The notes beneath the pieces are model-generated. The model was not told the DNA's origin. It ran no database searches and saw only the letters and a program-made list of their open reading frames with translations. A stretch of 64,000 nt of DNA from NCBI GenBank assembly GCA_914767715.1, contig OU612074.1:14062062-14126061 (forward strand), in the 5' to 3' direction. The position numbers were made by a program, and so were the translations under genes. Every line of letters starts with the position of its first letter. The stretch's first letter is position 1. This DNA is from Membranipora membranacea (taxonomy: Eukaryota > Bryozoa > Gymnolaemata > Cheilostomatida > Membraniporidae). Of the stretch, positions 24,001 to 37,706 are shown piece by piece.

Positions 24001-26794
24001 ACACTTGATCACAGGTTGGGTCGAACTTTTTCGATTTTTAGGTGTAAAAGCCATGGATGAGGGTTTTGTTGTGTTCAACAGCTTGTGTTGCTTGTGTTTA
24101 GTGGCCGGGGCGAGGTAATGATCAACTTATTAAAATTATCAAAATACTCATCATTACTAGCAATAATTTCTAACCATTTGTTTCACCAGGGAGACTGGTT
24201 TCACTGTGGGACTAATGATGCATTGTAAGTTGTCTGCAAAAATATATATCTTTCCTGAAAACTTGGGTCCCCTATTTAAGTTGGTCTGGTTTGACATGAG
24301 AAGACAATTAAGTATGGACACTAAAACCGTCGCTGGCGACAGGTACAATACATACATGACAAGTTGACATAGGTATATGTACTGTGGAGGCAGGGAAAAT
24401 TCTCCATGGTGGAGGTAGGCAGAAAACAAGTTTCCCTTGAAAAACGAAGGTTAAAAATTTTCAGGGTAAAGGAAGCTGAAAAAAGGGAGATAGGGAGGGG
24501 ATGGAAAAACCCCAAAAAACTTGGAGCCTCCCTACCAAAAAGGGAGGCTTGTCATATCAGTTATTGTGTTATATATATATTGATCTTTTATTGGTTAAAT
24601 ATGCCTCTTTTTGCAGGCAAGGTAGTTTGACAATAAAATGGTTAATAACACATGTTTTGAAATATAACTTTTGGTTTTACACCATAACAACCAGGTATTG
24701 TGTTTTAAGATGATTATACCCTCCCTGTGTATATCATTGTACCAGGGAGTTTGGGACCACACACACTGCTTGTACTACTAGTAAATGGGAGTTGCCTTTA
24801 GTTTATGTAAGAATGGGCAACTCCAAAATACGACAGCCATCAGGTTTTTTGCTAATATTCTATACTTTCACGTATGGAGGGTGGGACATCCCTCTTTTGC
24901 AAAGAACCTTAGACTTTTGGCTGGTCTGCCAGTGCCAGGCCGGTTTTATAATGTGAGAACAAAGCATGTTACATGAAGTTGTGAGTAGTAAAGCCCTCTG
25001 TATTAGTAATACAACAAAAATTGAGTGTATTTTCTCTTTCAATAACTTCTTTACTAACTAATGAGGTATTTTGGACAATTTCCTTGTTGTTCTGTTGTGT
25101 ACAAAAATCGGTTGGAATCAGAGAGTTCTGTCCCCAACTGACTAGCTAACTGTCCCCAATGGGTTCGCTTTTGCTTGGATTTTCTCACCCAACAGCCAAT
25201 CAGAGCAACCCATCATCACATAGCCTGTCTTCACAAGCTCTGACGATGGTTGGGTTCAATTTGCACCCTCCCCCCCCCCCCCCAACCGGCAAAGCTTGTC
25301 AAGATGATAGGCTTTTATGGCTAACCGTGACTGGTAGGGCTTAATCAAATTCATAATACACCCTGGAAAAATGGTAAGCAACTCAATTCAACCTGGGACT
25401 AGGAGTCACACTAGCTGTTACTCCTTGATTCAACAAACAAACTTACCACAGAACCACAATTGGTATAACAATTTTTATATTGGATTAATGGAATTGTATG
25501 ATTATCTTAATCTCTAAAGACGGCAAGGAGTCAATTCTTGGTGAAGAGAGGGGAAGGGCAGTACTGGGTGTGAGAAGAGCTGCGTGTGTGTTTGTTTCAT
25601 TTAACCGATGATATAAGTGCATATAGCTTTGGCACCATCAACCACATTTCTGTCCATTCGAACTGACGCAGTGCTCAACAGACTCCCACTACAACAGGTC
25701 CACTTGCCAGTAGCCTATTGGTCTTGACCCACACCTTGTGTATAGCAGTGTTCCTCTTCCATCTAATGCAACTTATTAATAACTGTCTCCGGTCTAACCT
25801 TTTGGCTTTCTTTATAGAACCGCCCATTTTCTCCCCAGTCGATGTCATGACACACAGTCGTCACAGCACCCTCAATCTCATCGATCTCCAGTGGTAATAT
25901 GGCACCTCTGACAGTCTCTATGCCCTACCACTTTTACCTGTGTCTAGTGTTGGATCACAGCCCTTGTGCCTCCTTCAACATCATATCTAGCCACGCATAT
26001 GATATTTTCATAGAGCAATTTCAACTTATACAGAGCATTTGTGTTGAACTCACTTTACGCATTTGCTCGTTATTCTTTTGCCCTATTCTCTCTTTCTCTC
26101 TCTGTCTTGTGTAAGTGAAATATCTTAAATTGTCAGAGGCCACAAAATTACAAGTGCAAAGAATCCAGGCTTTGTAGGCTATTTACCAGAACCAGACAGA
26201 CTTTTCAATTGAATCAAGGTATTTGATAAAGGGTTGCATTTACACAACAGCATTGCCTTTGCTAGCATCGGATAACCTTCTATCGACTTATAAAGGCTAT
26301 TAGTTGAAGATATCATTGTAAATTCATTGGCAGAAATGTCTAGCTATTCCCAACCTGGGTCCATTCAAACAGCCTTGTGAACTCCGTCTTTCTATCTCTA
26401 TCCTATTTAATGTAATGCAAAGGTGATATAGCACACCCTACTGCCAGCTCGTTATAAAGTTCTAAGTAATGAATCATATTTCAAAGCCATTAGCATTAGC
26501 CTGTCATGCACACAGTAGTTTGTAAGTCAGAAGTTGCAAAGTCAAATAATTGTTAATGGATACTTTTTGCGTTACAATTCGTTCATGTTTGTAATTAAAT
26601 CATTTAATTTTTAGATTGTTACAAAGTGTGATCCCATGACCGGATGAGGCTTATTGCTTTCTTCCTGCTACTTGTCAACAGAAAATACCTCCACAAAATC
26701 ACGGAAGGGGTTCAAAAGAAGGAGATCTGGTTGATCCCCGATTATACAATTATCCATCTCCTCACCCACTCCTAAGAAATCAAGGACAGAAGAA
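21094..26794. other. Long stretch without a recognised gene, upstream of TRAF-like gene 2
   Basis: Short open frames lack family motifs and are shared with unit 2 only because the DNA is duplicated. Seen inside: a CATATTCATATC microrepeat near 22060, a palindrome at 22847-22874, a GCCTCCCT/AGGGAGGC hairpin near 24526-24548 and a poly-C run near 25265-25284. The last few hundred bases should hold the promoter of TRAF-like gene 2. A frame just upstream of its ATG reads SSPTPKKSRTEE, like the start of TRAF-like protein 1, but a TGA at 26732 closes it. Confidence 0.4.
22847..22874. repeat. 13-bp-arm palindrome
   Basis: ACCAATGAACTAA, AG, then the exact reverse complement. It is kept at 55323-55350 in unit 2. 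Function unknown. Confidence 0.6.
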
Positions 26795-29700
26795 ATGATG
26801 CCTGATCACTCATGTGTTGGTCGACATATACCTATAGACAATAATGTAAGATCATTACATCAAACTTTTCGCACAAACTTATGTAGGCGTAGGCCTAGGT
26901 GGTTTATTAAGCTGTTCTTGAAAGCACACCGAGTCGCAGAATTCCACATCGTCTTTTTTCTATGTATACTAAAACTGTTCAGGTCTGCGGAGGGATATGC
27001 TACGCCATGAAGAGAAAAAAAAAGTTAATCTTGAATAGACACGCAACCTCATTTGCAGCCTTCAAACTCAATGGAACAGTTTTTTTTTGTAAACTTAGAA
27101 AATCCAGGTTGGTAGCTCCTTTATATAAGTATTATGACTATAGTCTGTCTTTCATTTTACAACAGCATCGGGAGGAAGAAAGATGCAGTGGTTGCAATGA
27201 GTTGGCAGTCGATCCACATACAGTAATCGAATGTGGGCATACATATGGAAAAGCAGCGCTAGATGCTTTGGCGAAAGAGGGAATAAGAGAGTTTCGGTGT
27301 GTTGGTCATGACCTGGACGGAGATGGCATTGAACAGTGCCAGAGTATCGTCAGGATTTCAGATCTGAAACTGAATAAAGCCGTTGACAGGGGAATAAAGA
27401 AGAAGATGGTTTGTTGTCCGAATAAGAGAAAGGGATGTCAAGCAACCATGAAGTTGAAAGATGAAGAAAATCATCTGAATACAGAATGTCAATATCAAGG
27501 TGAGAAATGTCGATCCTGTAACAAAATGTTTGCACGCAGTAACCTTGCTAATCACGAGTCGACGTGTACTGCTAAGAGATGTGCTTTCTCAGCAGTTGGA
27601 TGTAACGATGTGAGCTCAGCTTTAGAAATGGGACAGAGTGGAGGTGCGATGGCGAACATTGGAGTTCACTTATCCCTTCTGTATCAATTTCTGGCGTCAT
27701 TCAAGTCAATCGCCGAGTTCAAGCCTAGAGAGTATAATGCTGCACTCACTGAGCAAACGAGAGAAAGTGATGGTAAATACATCAGGCGACGATGGCTTCT
27801 TTGGTTTTAGAATTTTGGAGTTGATCATGCAAACCCTCACTAATGTGGAAAGATGAGAGTGAAAGTAGCATGTTTATTTGGGAAATTCTGACCTTTCCCG
27901 CCAATGATTTCCTTGTCAACAAGTATTAACACTGTAGCCCTACATCGCTGCGTCCTGAACTGAGGGATATAGCCTGAACATGGTCCTGACTTTAAAAAGA
28001 AAAATCACGCTCCAATTTTGATGACCCATCTATACGGTTATTATCCTTCTTCAGAAGATACACCTGCAGATATAAGATTTTTCGCAATTGACACCACTAA
28101 ATGTTAACGGGCCATACAATATACAACACTCGGTTCCCTCTCAGCTCCCGAATCATATCCCGAAAAACCCTACCTGTTTCAGCTTTGTTAGGTATCCTCC
28201 ATTACACACCAAACACCAATTAATTTATTGTGGAAATGTCAGCAGGTAAAAAGAATTTGGGTTCATACTTCACTTTCTCCAGGATGTGGTAGATACTGTA
28301 AGGCACTTATTAATGCACTTGGTGTCTATAAAAGTTAATATTGATAAGGAAGGAGACAGTTTTACCACAATTAGAAATTTTATTTCTTTTTCCCATCAGA
28401 CTAATAGAATAAGGCACTTGTATGCGATTTATAATCTAATTACCTATATTGTAATAGGCCATGAACAGGTTACTAGGCTTCTGAGTGAACCAGATCATGT
28501 GAAGGAAGAAGAAATGGCCATGGGCGAGATAAAGAAACAGATGGAATCGCTGAAACAAGACGCATCTTCGCACTCAAATACTTTATCAAGACTCATGAAC
28601 GAAGACTTCAAACTTGATGTCGCAGCTGCTTGGCAAAGGTAGCAATTCCTTTAGATTATCTGCTGTAACCTATTTTACTATGCCCGCATCAATTGGCAGT
28701 CAAAAAAACCTATCAATTGGCTCAATGTCAGGTAATTTGTATCAATGATGATACATTTCAATAGATTCAATGTTACCAATTCTTGAGGGTCACAGGTGAC
28801 TACTGAATTATACAAACATCCAATATTGTCTCTTATCTGCTGCACCCTTAATTCGTAATCACTCCCAGGTGTGAAATGTAAGCAGAGAATGATTGTTATT
28901 TTTCTGTTTAACCATTTTATTGTACCGGAAGCATACTTTGATAACGGGTATCAAACTTTTCGTATCACTAGTAACATATGAGTTTGATACCGAGCCTTGT
29001 CACCCGTCTACTTTTTTTCCACCCATCATACAAAAAAGTAGACGGGTGACAAGGCTAGATGAGACCAGTATGAAGCAGCTAAATCCCAATTAACAATATT
29101 TTGGCTGGCTATATTTTTTTTTGTAAATGAAGACCAACTTTCTAGCCTTTTCCCATATCCTTTTTAGGCAAAGGCATCGCCAAGAGTTTCTGTTGCTTCA
29201 TGGAGAAATAACAACTGAAGCAATGGGGAAACACATGGAGTTAATACAGCAAGTTCCAACGCTCATCAGTCACGGCAGTGTTATCTTCAAAGTGGCAAAA
29301 TTTACAGAGAAAAGAACGAGTGCCATCCAGGGAATCCTGAAGAAGGGTATATACGGTCCGCCTTTCTTTACTCATGAGTATGGTTATAAGATGGTGCCTA
29401 TTCTCTACCCTAACGGCGATGGAAAGGGTATGATTTAACATTTTTATTATTGTTAATGTGGCTTCTCTTTTCCCACACAAATTCCTCAACCCTGTTCTCT
29501 TTTTAGTTGGAGATATGACTTCAGGGCCGTCAGGGATGGCGAGAGTCCGGGGGCTCAGACTATGACAAATACTAAGTCAGTAATACTAATCAGATAGAAT
29601 AGCAACATGGAATTTCTATGACAAAAAATTTACAGTTTTGATTGTTTTGTTTTTTAGGTTCTGGGACTCATCTCAGCATCTTCTTGGCAGTCATGATGGT

Positions 29701-32700
29701 AAGTTCCTTTTGTTTCAAATTTTGTTACTGGGGTTTGGTGCGATTTTTTCTCAACTTGATCCGGCTCTGTATGCCATGTCATTTCATGGAGTATCAGGGA
29801 CCTCCTTGGTAATGTGATAATATTTTAAAATTAGGTCATTCACTTGCAAACAAAGTTAAACGCACTTTATTCCGTTGTTGTTTACGCAACTCAAACCGGG
29901 TAACTGTAAATTGCTGAACAGGCTGAACAGACTGAACAGCTGAACAGAATTTCTCAGACTACTATTCGCTTGATTCTTTACATGATTGGCTAATTTTGCA
30001 TGAGCATGGACAATTCTTTATATTCTTCTCATTAAATTATTTATTTTAAGGTAATGTCAAAGACAAATTCGAATATCAACATATCATATACCGTTGGAAA
30101 GCTGCCGAGCTACTGAAAATGAATACCTGAACAAAAACTTGATTCGATGACGTTGTGTCATTAAATGGAAGAAATGAGGCAGAAAACGCTGTTTTTGTCA
30201 AAGCAGATGGAGGAGTCAAATTACATGCAAGAAATTTCAAAACAGGTGGAATGTATACTTAGAGATTGAGTTCATAGTAAAATTTGATTTTCTTTGATAT
30301 ACGACTAGTCTAAACTGACTTTTTACGTCACGCCATACAACACATTTTTTTTGGTGAAGCCGTGAAAATATGTGAAATTTCAATCATTAATTCAGAACAG
30401 ATCATAGGCTCGAAACAAAATTAATTATGATTTTCTCTTAGAGTACACTTTAAATGTCATACATATTGACTTTAAACAAATTAGCTTGCATATTGCGAAA
30501 ACAGTGGACTCTCGAATACACCTGATATTTTTCGCATTTTTTGCATAACAACAAATGTGCTGTCCAAATGACCATTATTGTGGCCAAACAAAGTTTTTTT
30601 GAAAGTTCTCACATACGAAGCCGCTTTTATTACCCATGGTGCACGCAGGAAATGCCAACAGATTTTTTCACTGCATCTTCGTTTTTCTTGAATTTAACGC
30701 AAAAGAATGGCCAAAAACACCTCAAAAGTCCCAAAAAATAGCTGTTTTTTGGCATTCTTTTGCGTTAATTTAAAAAAAAACGAAGATGCAGGGAAAAAAT
30801 CTTTTGGCATTTCCTGTGTGCACCATGGCTAATGAAAGCGGCTTCGTATGTGAGAACTTTCAAAAAATCTTTGTTTAGCCACAATAATGGTCATTTGGAC
30901 AGCACATTTGATGTTATGCAAAAGTTGCAAAAAATATTAGCTGTATTCGAGAGTCTACTGTTTTCGCAAGATGCAAGCTAATTTGTTGAAAATTAATAGG
31001 TATGGCATTTGAAGTGTACTCTAAAGGAAAATCATAATTAATTTTGTTTCGAGCCTATGATCTGTTCTGAATTAATGATTGAAATTTCACAGATTTTCAT
31101 GGCTTCACAAAAAAAAATGCATTGTATGGCGTGACGTAAAAAGCCAGTTTAGACTAGTCATATATCAAAGAAAATAAAATTTTACGATGAATGCAATCTC
31201 TAAGTATGCATTCCACCTGGTTTGAAATTTCTTACATGTAATTTGACTCCCCCATCTGCTTTGACAAAAACAGCGTTTTCTGCCTCATTTCCTCCCTAAA
31301 ATAACACAACGTCATTGAATCAAGTTTTTGTTCAGGTATTCATTTTCAGTAGCTCGGCAGCTTTCCAACGGTATATGATATGTTGATATTCGGATCGGTC
31401 TTTGACATTACCTTAAGTTTGCATTCACCTTGGTTTCTTTCAATTTCGTTTTCAGTAATTTTTTCGGCATTACACTACTAGTGAATGGATAGAAAGTAGC
31501 CCCCCCCCCCCCCCTATAAACAGAGCTTTTTAAGACTGGCTAGATGGAAGGTTGAGCTGGATAATGTTTCTGGTATCCAATTTCCAGAACACCATCAGAT
31601 TTTGTCATAATTGGCACATTGATTGCTTCATTTGCTTGCCCTAAATTGGTTATATTAGGTGCCAACAGGAACTTAGTGACTCATCAAATCATTTGGTTAG
31701 GAGGAATGTGTTTGAGAAGCGATAGTCAGCCCGAGAAATGATTCGAAATAATATTTTTAGTCTGAGAAATTCTGTTCAGCTGTTCAGTCCGTTCAGCCTG
31801 TTCAGCAATTTACAGTTACCGACTCAAACCTTTATAAAGATTATTATCTGCTTCTTTATTAGGGGCCGTATGATGATATGCTGAAATGGCCCATGGAAGG
31901 TAAGATGACCGTGTCCATTCTTAGCCAAAACAGAGGTGGAGGGGAGGCAGTGAAGCACTGCTTCAGAACTGATGCTGCGTCTCTCTCCTACCACAGGTAT
32001 GGACGGTACAGCCTTGATATGCAAATTGCATCACCGCGTAGGGCATGTGAGATTGATCCTTGGTATTTAAATATAACTCTAGCTTATGGTGACTGTGATG
32101 CTTACCATTTTTTTTCTTTGTGTACTTGGACATTATTACAGAAATTGCCTCAAGTGGACCACAGGAATTTTCAACACAAGATTATACTTTTGCTTATCAA
32201 TTTACTAGCTACTAGTGAAAAAACTGATTATAAAAAGTTAAATCAGTAATTTAGAATAAAATTTTGTTTGTTCTGATTTCTTGAAAGTATATAAATAATC
32301 TCATTATTCCCTGTTGATTCACTTTGAGTTGTTTTTCCTGTAATTGAAGACCATCCAGTGAGATAAACCAGGCCAGCGGTAAACCTCGAGCTCTTGATCT
32401 GGCTCTACTGAGACAGCCATCTGATTATCTTGTTGATGATACACTGTTCATCCAGGTCTTTGTGGAAGCTTTACGCTACCCAGGTAAGTATAAGCAGACC
32501 TCCAGGAGTAGGAGGTGGCTCAGTTGGTTAAGAGCGCCGTTTCATAGCATGCAATGTTGAAAGTCACTGCAGTCCATCGGTGTTAAGTTGGCCCCCAGGT
32601 GTGCTCTGAGCAGCCTGCAAACGGAGAGCAACCTGGCGCAGGTATTGCAGCTAAGCCCCTACAGCAACCCATGCTTCGGGATGCGGCATGTGATGCAAAC

Positions 32701-33043
32701 ATTTTCTTTTTTGTTTTTTTTAATTTGCTGAAAATAAGGGTCTTGGGCATTCCGTTATTGGTGTCGGGGAATATTTTTGGTTCCTTATTAAGTCAATTCT
32801 ATGATTCACAAAATCATTTTTCAGAGCTTACTAACTGAGACATATAGATGTTGAATACTTATCATCAGAATGGCCAGCGGGAGAATTAATATTATAATAT
32901 ATTTTTACTTACCATTTTTATTGCTATTGCACTACAACATTTTGCTCAAGATGATCGTCTTGTGTCTCTTATTTCACATTGGATATGATTTGCTCATGTG
33001 AACTTTTTCTATTATTCATTCAGAACAATGCACAGAAAATTAG
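26795..33043 (+). CDS. TRAF-like protein 2 (degenerate RING, TRAF zinc fingers, coiled coil, MATH), 8 exons
   Basis: Exons 26795-26845, 27166-27772, 28458-28638, 29168-29427, 29658-29698, 31863-31996, 32350-32483 and 33024-33043 join in phase to 475 residues. Domains: RING-like (CSGC, ECGHTYG, FRCVGH), TRAF-type fingers (CCPNKRKGC, HLNTECQYQGEKCRSC, HESTC), coiled coil (EIKKQMESLKQDASSHS), and the full MATH domain with the same ending EQCTEN as protein 1. Only the Cys-His half of the RING could bind zinc, so it may act as an adaptor rather than a ligase. MATH exon 6 starts GPYDD where gene 1 has GQYDD. The ATG at 26795 is the first usable start; homology to protein 1 continues upstream of it past a TGA, so the annotated N-terminus may be short. 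Introns 3 and 5 carry hairpin and foldback elements. Confidence 0.88.
28994..29055. repeat. Perfect 24-bp-arm hairpin in intron 3
   Basis: GCCTTGTCACCCGTCTAC plus six T, a 14-nt loop, then the exact reverse complement. A second inverted pair (GGTATCAAAC/GTTTGATACC) lies just to the left. It is repeated at 61477-61538 in gene 3 and absent from gene 1. Confidence 0.8.
29898..31821. mobile_element. Foldback element with 9-bp target duplication, copy 2
   Basis: Same element and same insertion point as 4675-6594, with ACTCAAACC at 29889-29897 and 31822-31830. It was duplicated with the unit, not independently inserted. The poly-C run on its right arm is longer than in unit 1. Confidence 0.85.
32493..32703 (+). 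repeat. tRNA-derived SINE-like sequence, copy 2
   Basis: Duplicate of the intron-7 sequence at 7265-7475, with the same A-box match TGGCTCAGTTGG and no evident B box. Confidence 0.35.
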
Positions 33044-33285
33044 GACTTGGTATTCTCCCAACAGCAGATGAAGGAATCTCTAAGTGAAGACATCCATGAC
33101 CACTTCAATCAGCCAGCTAAAAACAACAAGTTGGCAGTATTATGATTTACAGTTTCTTACAAATTGCATACTCTGACCTTAGAGAAGTATGAAATGGTAG
33201 CAAAGTTGTAACATTGGTAGTATTAATGCCGATAAAACATAGCTTAAAATAGCAAAATAGTGCAAACTTTTTTCTGATTGAAGAT

Positions 33286-35736
33286 CATTAGTAGATTTTT
33301 TGATTTTATTATCAAAAGATTTGTGATGTAGATTTCAAAAAGGACAATAACACTCTTTGAAATATGATGATTTCTTTTAAGATCTCTTTTGATTGAATTG
33401 TGATGTGACTCAATATGGTTATTGGTATTGTTTCCAGTGGTATGTAGATCAACGCTATCTTTAAAAACGAACCACTCTTTGATATCCTTATCCCAATTTT
33501 TCTCATAATATTAAATGAAGGTTTGTGAGGCAACATTTTTTAGCTGGTGGAAATATGAATCATACTCCTGGACCTAACTAAAGCGCGAATTAGTGACAGC
33601 ACTGTTTCTTTTTTTGTGAGAAGAGCCTGTGATCAGGCACCTTAGTTTTTCTTTAAAATATTTCATGACATGGAAATAACATAGAATAATACTACTCTGA
33701 GGAAAATTCTTTTTTAATGCATTTATACACTTCATGTCTTTGTCTAACATAAATATATCAACGTCTAGCCTGTTTGATAGTTTGAGTGTTTTACGGAAAG
33801 ACCCAATGCACAAGCTAAGAATTGGTTGGCTTTCATTTTGTATGTATGCATATCCTATAGGATGTCCTTTGTTTTCGCCATCAGCAACTAAGAATGTCAA
33901 CAGGTTATATTTTTCAACATTTACATTGTAAGTTACATCTACAAATATCATGTGCCCAAACTGTTCCAAAACACTTTGCATCTTATGGTATTGAAAGTAT
34001 TCTCCAGCAAGTTGATCACTTCCATCAAGGGCCAATAATTCAACAACAAAATTTTTGTCCTGGTTTTGGATTTGAATTATCGATTTTTGGAGGTCTTCGA
34101 TGGATGGTCCACATTGGTGTCTCTCCCTGGCAATCTAATTCTGCATCTTTTGTTGTTACAGGTTTCCCAAATTTTTCTCTTGCTATGCGTGTTATTTTCT
34201 TGGACTGGACTGCACATCTTCTTTAAGAAGAGGCCTCAAAACATTAATTTCATTGCTAGTTAATTTTCGTTTTGCAGCAGTACATGCCATCTCGTCCTGA
34301 TTACATTCATGGTTATGGATAAGATTTGATTGTTTGACCACATGTATATTTTTCTTTTTATCGTATCCCAATCGCAGCACAAATGGGCAATCTATTTTGC
34401 TGGTTTTCGTAACGCTGATGCCTTTACCCTTTGGCTTTGATTTAGGTCCAAATTGACATGCAAATTTAACTCGATCATAAGGCCGCAAAATATCATCATA
34501 ATTTCTTTTCAATTTGTGTGCATCATTGACAACTAAATGTACATTTTCATTATCTTAATATGCTTTTTTTCGCTGCAAAAATTCAGCAAAACAAGTAACC
34601 AACACAGAACCAATACTCAACATCTCGTAATTCAGCCTCGTTAGAATCTTATGTATCTGTATCCGTGTTCATCTCCCAAGCTCCACCTCCTCCACTGAGA
34701 GTACATCTGACAGGCATCTGAAATAAAATCCTTTTACTTTACAATGTGGTACTAAGGTAGGAGAAAATAAAGGGCATAGAGATCCTATCACAACGCAAAA
34801 CAAACCTGGTATGAAATCAAGCAGTAAAAGAGTCGAACGCAGCACTGATGCGATGACAGGTATGAGCAGTCAATAATCAATCTTTGAACATAACATAACA
34901 ACTTTGTACATAACAGTTGCACCACTGGTGCCATCTCATCACAAACAAGAATAGTGAGATAGCTAAAATCCTTATGTACCTGTATCAAAGATCTGTTTTG
35001 GCGTCATGTCCTTCTTTCCGTGCCGTTCCTCCGTTGGCTTACAGGCTTTCCCACTGGAGCAGTCACAGATGACATGTTCTAAAACATATATAGCATTATT
35101 ATAATGTGTCATATATATATATTAACTGAGATGTCGGATACTGTTATCATTATTATAAATCAGCTTATTGGGGTGGTCCAACGTGGCTAAAACCATCATC
35201 AATACATGATCAAGGTTAAAGGAAGAACTAACTCACAGGCTGAATGGGTTGGAGACCTTTTTGTAAACAACACAACCCCAAAAAAACTCACCTGATCGTT
35301 GACAGGACTTGTATCAGCAGGTACACTGTATCTGTTACTACATGAGAATGAACTGGTCGGTGACTTTGTAGTCAAGTCTGATGCTGAAAAGAAGAATATT
35401 TTCTTGGTTGGTTGCAGCTCAAAAATGACTTCAATCATACAGGAAACTTAAGCGAACACCTTCACGTACATCTCACACAGTGGTGTAAATGGTAGCATAT
35501 TGTTATAAGCTAAACAAATCTGTATTTAGGTGAGGTGAGAGAGGAAAATTTGGTGTAACAGTATTAGGAGTAATAAAAAACCATCATCACGAATCTTACT
35601 TTATACTTACTCTTCGTACTTTCTTAAGTGAGTGCGGGGCTACTGTTGGTGTAAGAGACAAAGTGACGCGAGGTGCTCCGATGGAACTCACAACAGAGGT
35701 TGAGGGTGTCGGTAGTAATGCAGTTCCTCTAAATCT
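33286..35736 (-). pseudogene. ZSWIM3/MULE-transposase-like gene, decayed, copy 2
   Basis: Duplicate of 8058-10514 with the same domain order: possible exon from 35736, ZSWIM3-type N-terminal domain, transposase core with MIFVDVTYNVN, and TNNHIESHH block. Differences include loss of two codons at the start of the second 5' exon (in frame), a changed junction after EYWFC near 34605, and one codon lost in the core (DVDIFML here, DVDILFML in copy 1). The shared stops show it was already inactive before the duplication. Confidence 0.68.
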
Positions 35737-36601
35737 CTGAAGAAAAAAATTTGAGAAAAACATAACAGGCCAGAAGCAAACAAGCCATGTCAACCCATGA
35801 TTTCATCCGCAATCACACACTCCATCCAAATATCAGTGAACCAAAAATTTTCAAAGATGTAGAACATTATGGACACCAGGAATAATGGACAAGTCACGTT
35901 AGTGTATTTCTGATCAAAAAGTTCATAGTCATCTTCTCATACAAAAAGAGCAGACGACTCCCTGATGTTAAGCATCAGTTTGCACAGCCTCGAATATCAT
36001 AAAGGAAGATGAATTCACCATTATGATTGAAATAGACATGTCTGGTTGCTTGGTTGCTTATGGATTTTCTTTCATAAGAGTAAGAAAAAGATCTATGATA
36101 GGAGCCACAGTAATAACGTAAAAGTTGCTTCATAAAATATATCTGGTCACACATCAACAAACCCGAAAACTCAGATAGAAAAATTATCATGTCATATAGA
36201 GAGAACAAACGACTCCGTATACTTATATCATACACACACATATATATGTGTATATATAATAGCACATACATATATCGTAAAATAGGATAGTTCAATCACA
36301 ATAACCTCTTCCACTCCCTACTGATATAACTAAACTTCCCTATAACACAACCCTTGACTCACAAAACTGACATTACTGAATTTCTTTCAAAAGCTAGATC
36401 CCAATAAAAAATCAGCACCTTTTTTTCGCCAGTATTCTAGTCTCCAGTATTCTAGCCACTATTTCGCAAGATAACTGTCACACGGTGATCTAGAACAGAA
36501 ATGTCAGAGCACAAGAGCAATCTGTTTAACTCTGTCACGTTGCTATTGAACCTAACTAACTGAGCAGCAGAGAGTGAGTACCAACAGTTAGAAAACAATT
36601 T

Positions 36602-36949
36602 CTACCACCTCCTAAACAACATACTAATGCAGAGCTGTGTCCCTGCAGGCATAAGAGCATTTAGAGCGCATAACTTGTTGTAGAGTGCATAAACTGAGAC
36701 CCCTTTTGCTAGGTCGTTAGTTCCTACATGTGCAACAACCAATTTGTGACGCGCCTCTACGTGCTCCTCTACCCACTGAAACACAGAGTCCACACGTTTC
36801 CCAGGCAGGAAGACAACCTCAAGATCACACCTACCATTGCCCACATACTTAAATAACGAATCCCCAACAACGTGCACTGCAGACTCACTGCCACTAAAAA
36901 CAGGTCCTCTCGCCATACCAATGAAATGAATAGCCTGTAGTGAAAACTT
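36602..36949 (-). pseudogene. SGNH/GDSL-hydrolase-like domain fragment, copy 2
   Basis: Duplicate of 11379-11726, with VVGDSLFKYV and HVGTNDLAKG intact and the same early stop. Only a few substitutions separate the two. Confidence 0.55.
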
Positions 36950-37706
36950 CTGAGTGAAACCTCGATTACTATTCTCAATGAATGGGAGTAAGACAAAATT
37001 GCAAGTTACTTAGCCCTCTATAGAAGCACTGATAGATAACATCCTTAAGATGTGTCCACCACGAGCATCAGATAAATTCTGAAATAAAATTGCACAAATC
37101 AAGTCTTATACTTAACACACGCCACTTACAACTCTACCTAAGCTTTTTTAATTCTCATGTTGGTTGAGGGGGATTAATGTAGAGTGAATCTGCCCTACAT
37201 TCTGCTAATCCTCCACCCCAAAATATGAATGTCAAAGGTAAGAGCTAATTAGTCATAGAATACAATAGGTCTGGTAACTCAGCAAAGATCAAACCAAGCT
37301 GGTATACATAATATTATAATCAACTCTGGTGAATGCCAAATGTTATCCCTTACCTTTAGAAACTCAAGCGGGTACCAAAAGCTGATCAACATTGGATTAA
37401 TTTGAACTCAGTTTCCACCTTTTTTCATATTTTCCAGCTGTCAGGCTCACATGCTGTAGGTTTAAGATTATTGGCATTTTTACTTGGCTATGTAACACCA
37501 CATCTTGTGAAAGTGACCAAAACAAGGTAGTTACATCCCGGCGCAAATAACCCTCTCTGTTAACTTTGCATCCGTTGTGACCTACATAATTGAAAGACCT
37601 TCTCTGAAAGGTTGAGACTAGGAATCTCATGTGAAAATTGAGCAAAGTGACCACCAGCAATGCATAGCCTTCATGGAGTATCTAAAAGAGACAAAAAGCA
37701 GATTTA

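Larger units (their letters stand above)
4065..29299. repeat. Tandem segmental duplication, unit 1
   Basis: From about 4065 (inside the first MATH exon of TRAF-like gene 1) the sequence matches that from about 29300 (the same place in gene 2) almost base for base. The unit holds the 3' TRAF exons, the ZSWIM-like and SGNH-like remnants, the CARD-like gene, LINE debris and the 5' TRAF exons of the next gene. Boundaries are approximate because they sit in homologous exons where identity rises gradually. Confidence 0.9.

Noticed and set aside
26962-27165. N-terminal extension MYTKTVQVC... in frame with the TRAF-like RING exon
   Set aside because: It is intron sequence before an AACAG acceptor; gene 1 has no similar residues and exon 1 at 26795 joins in phase.
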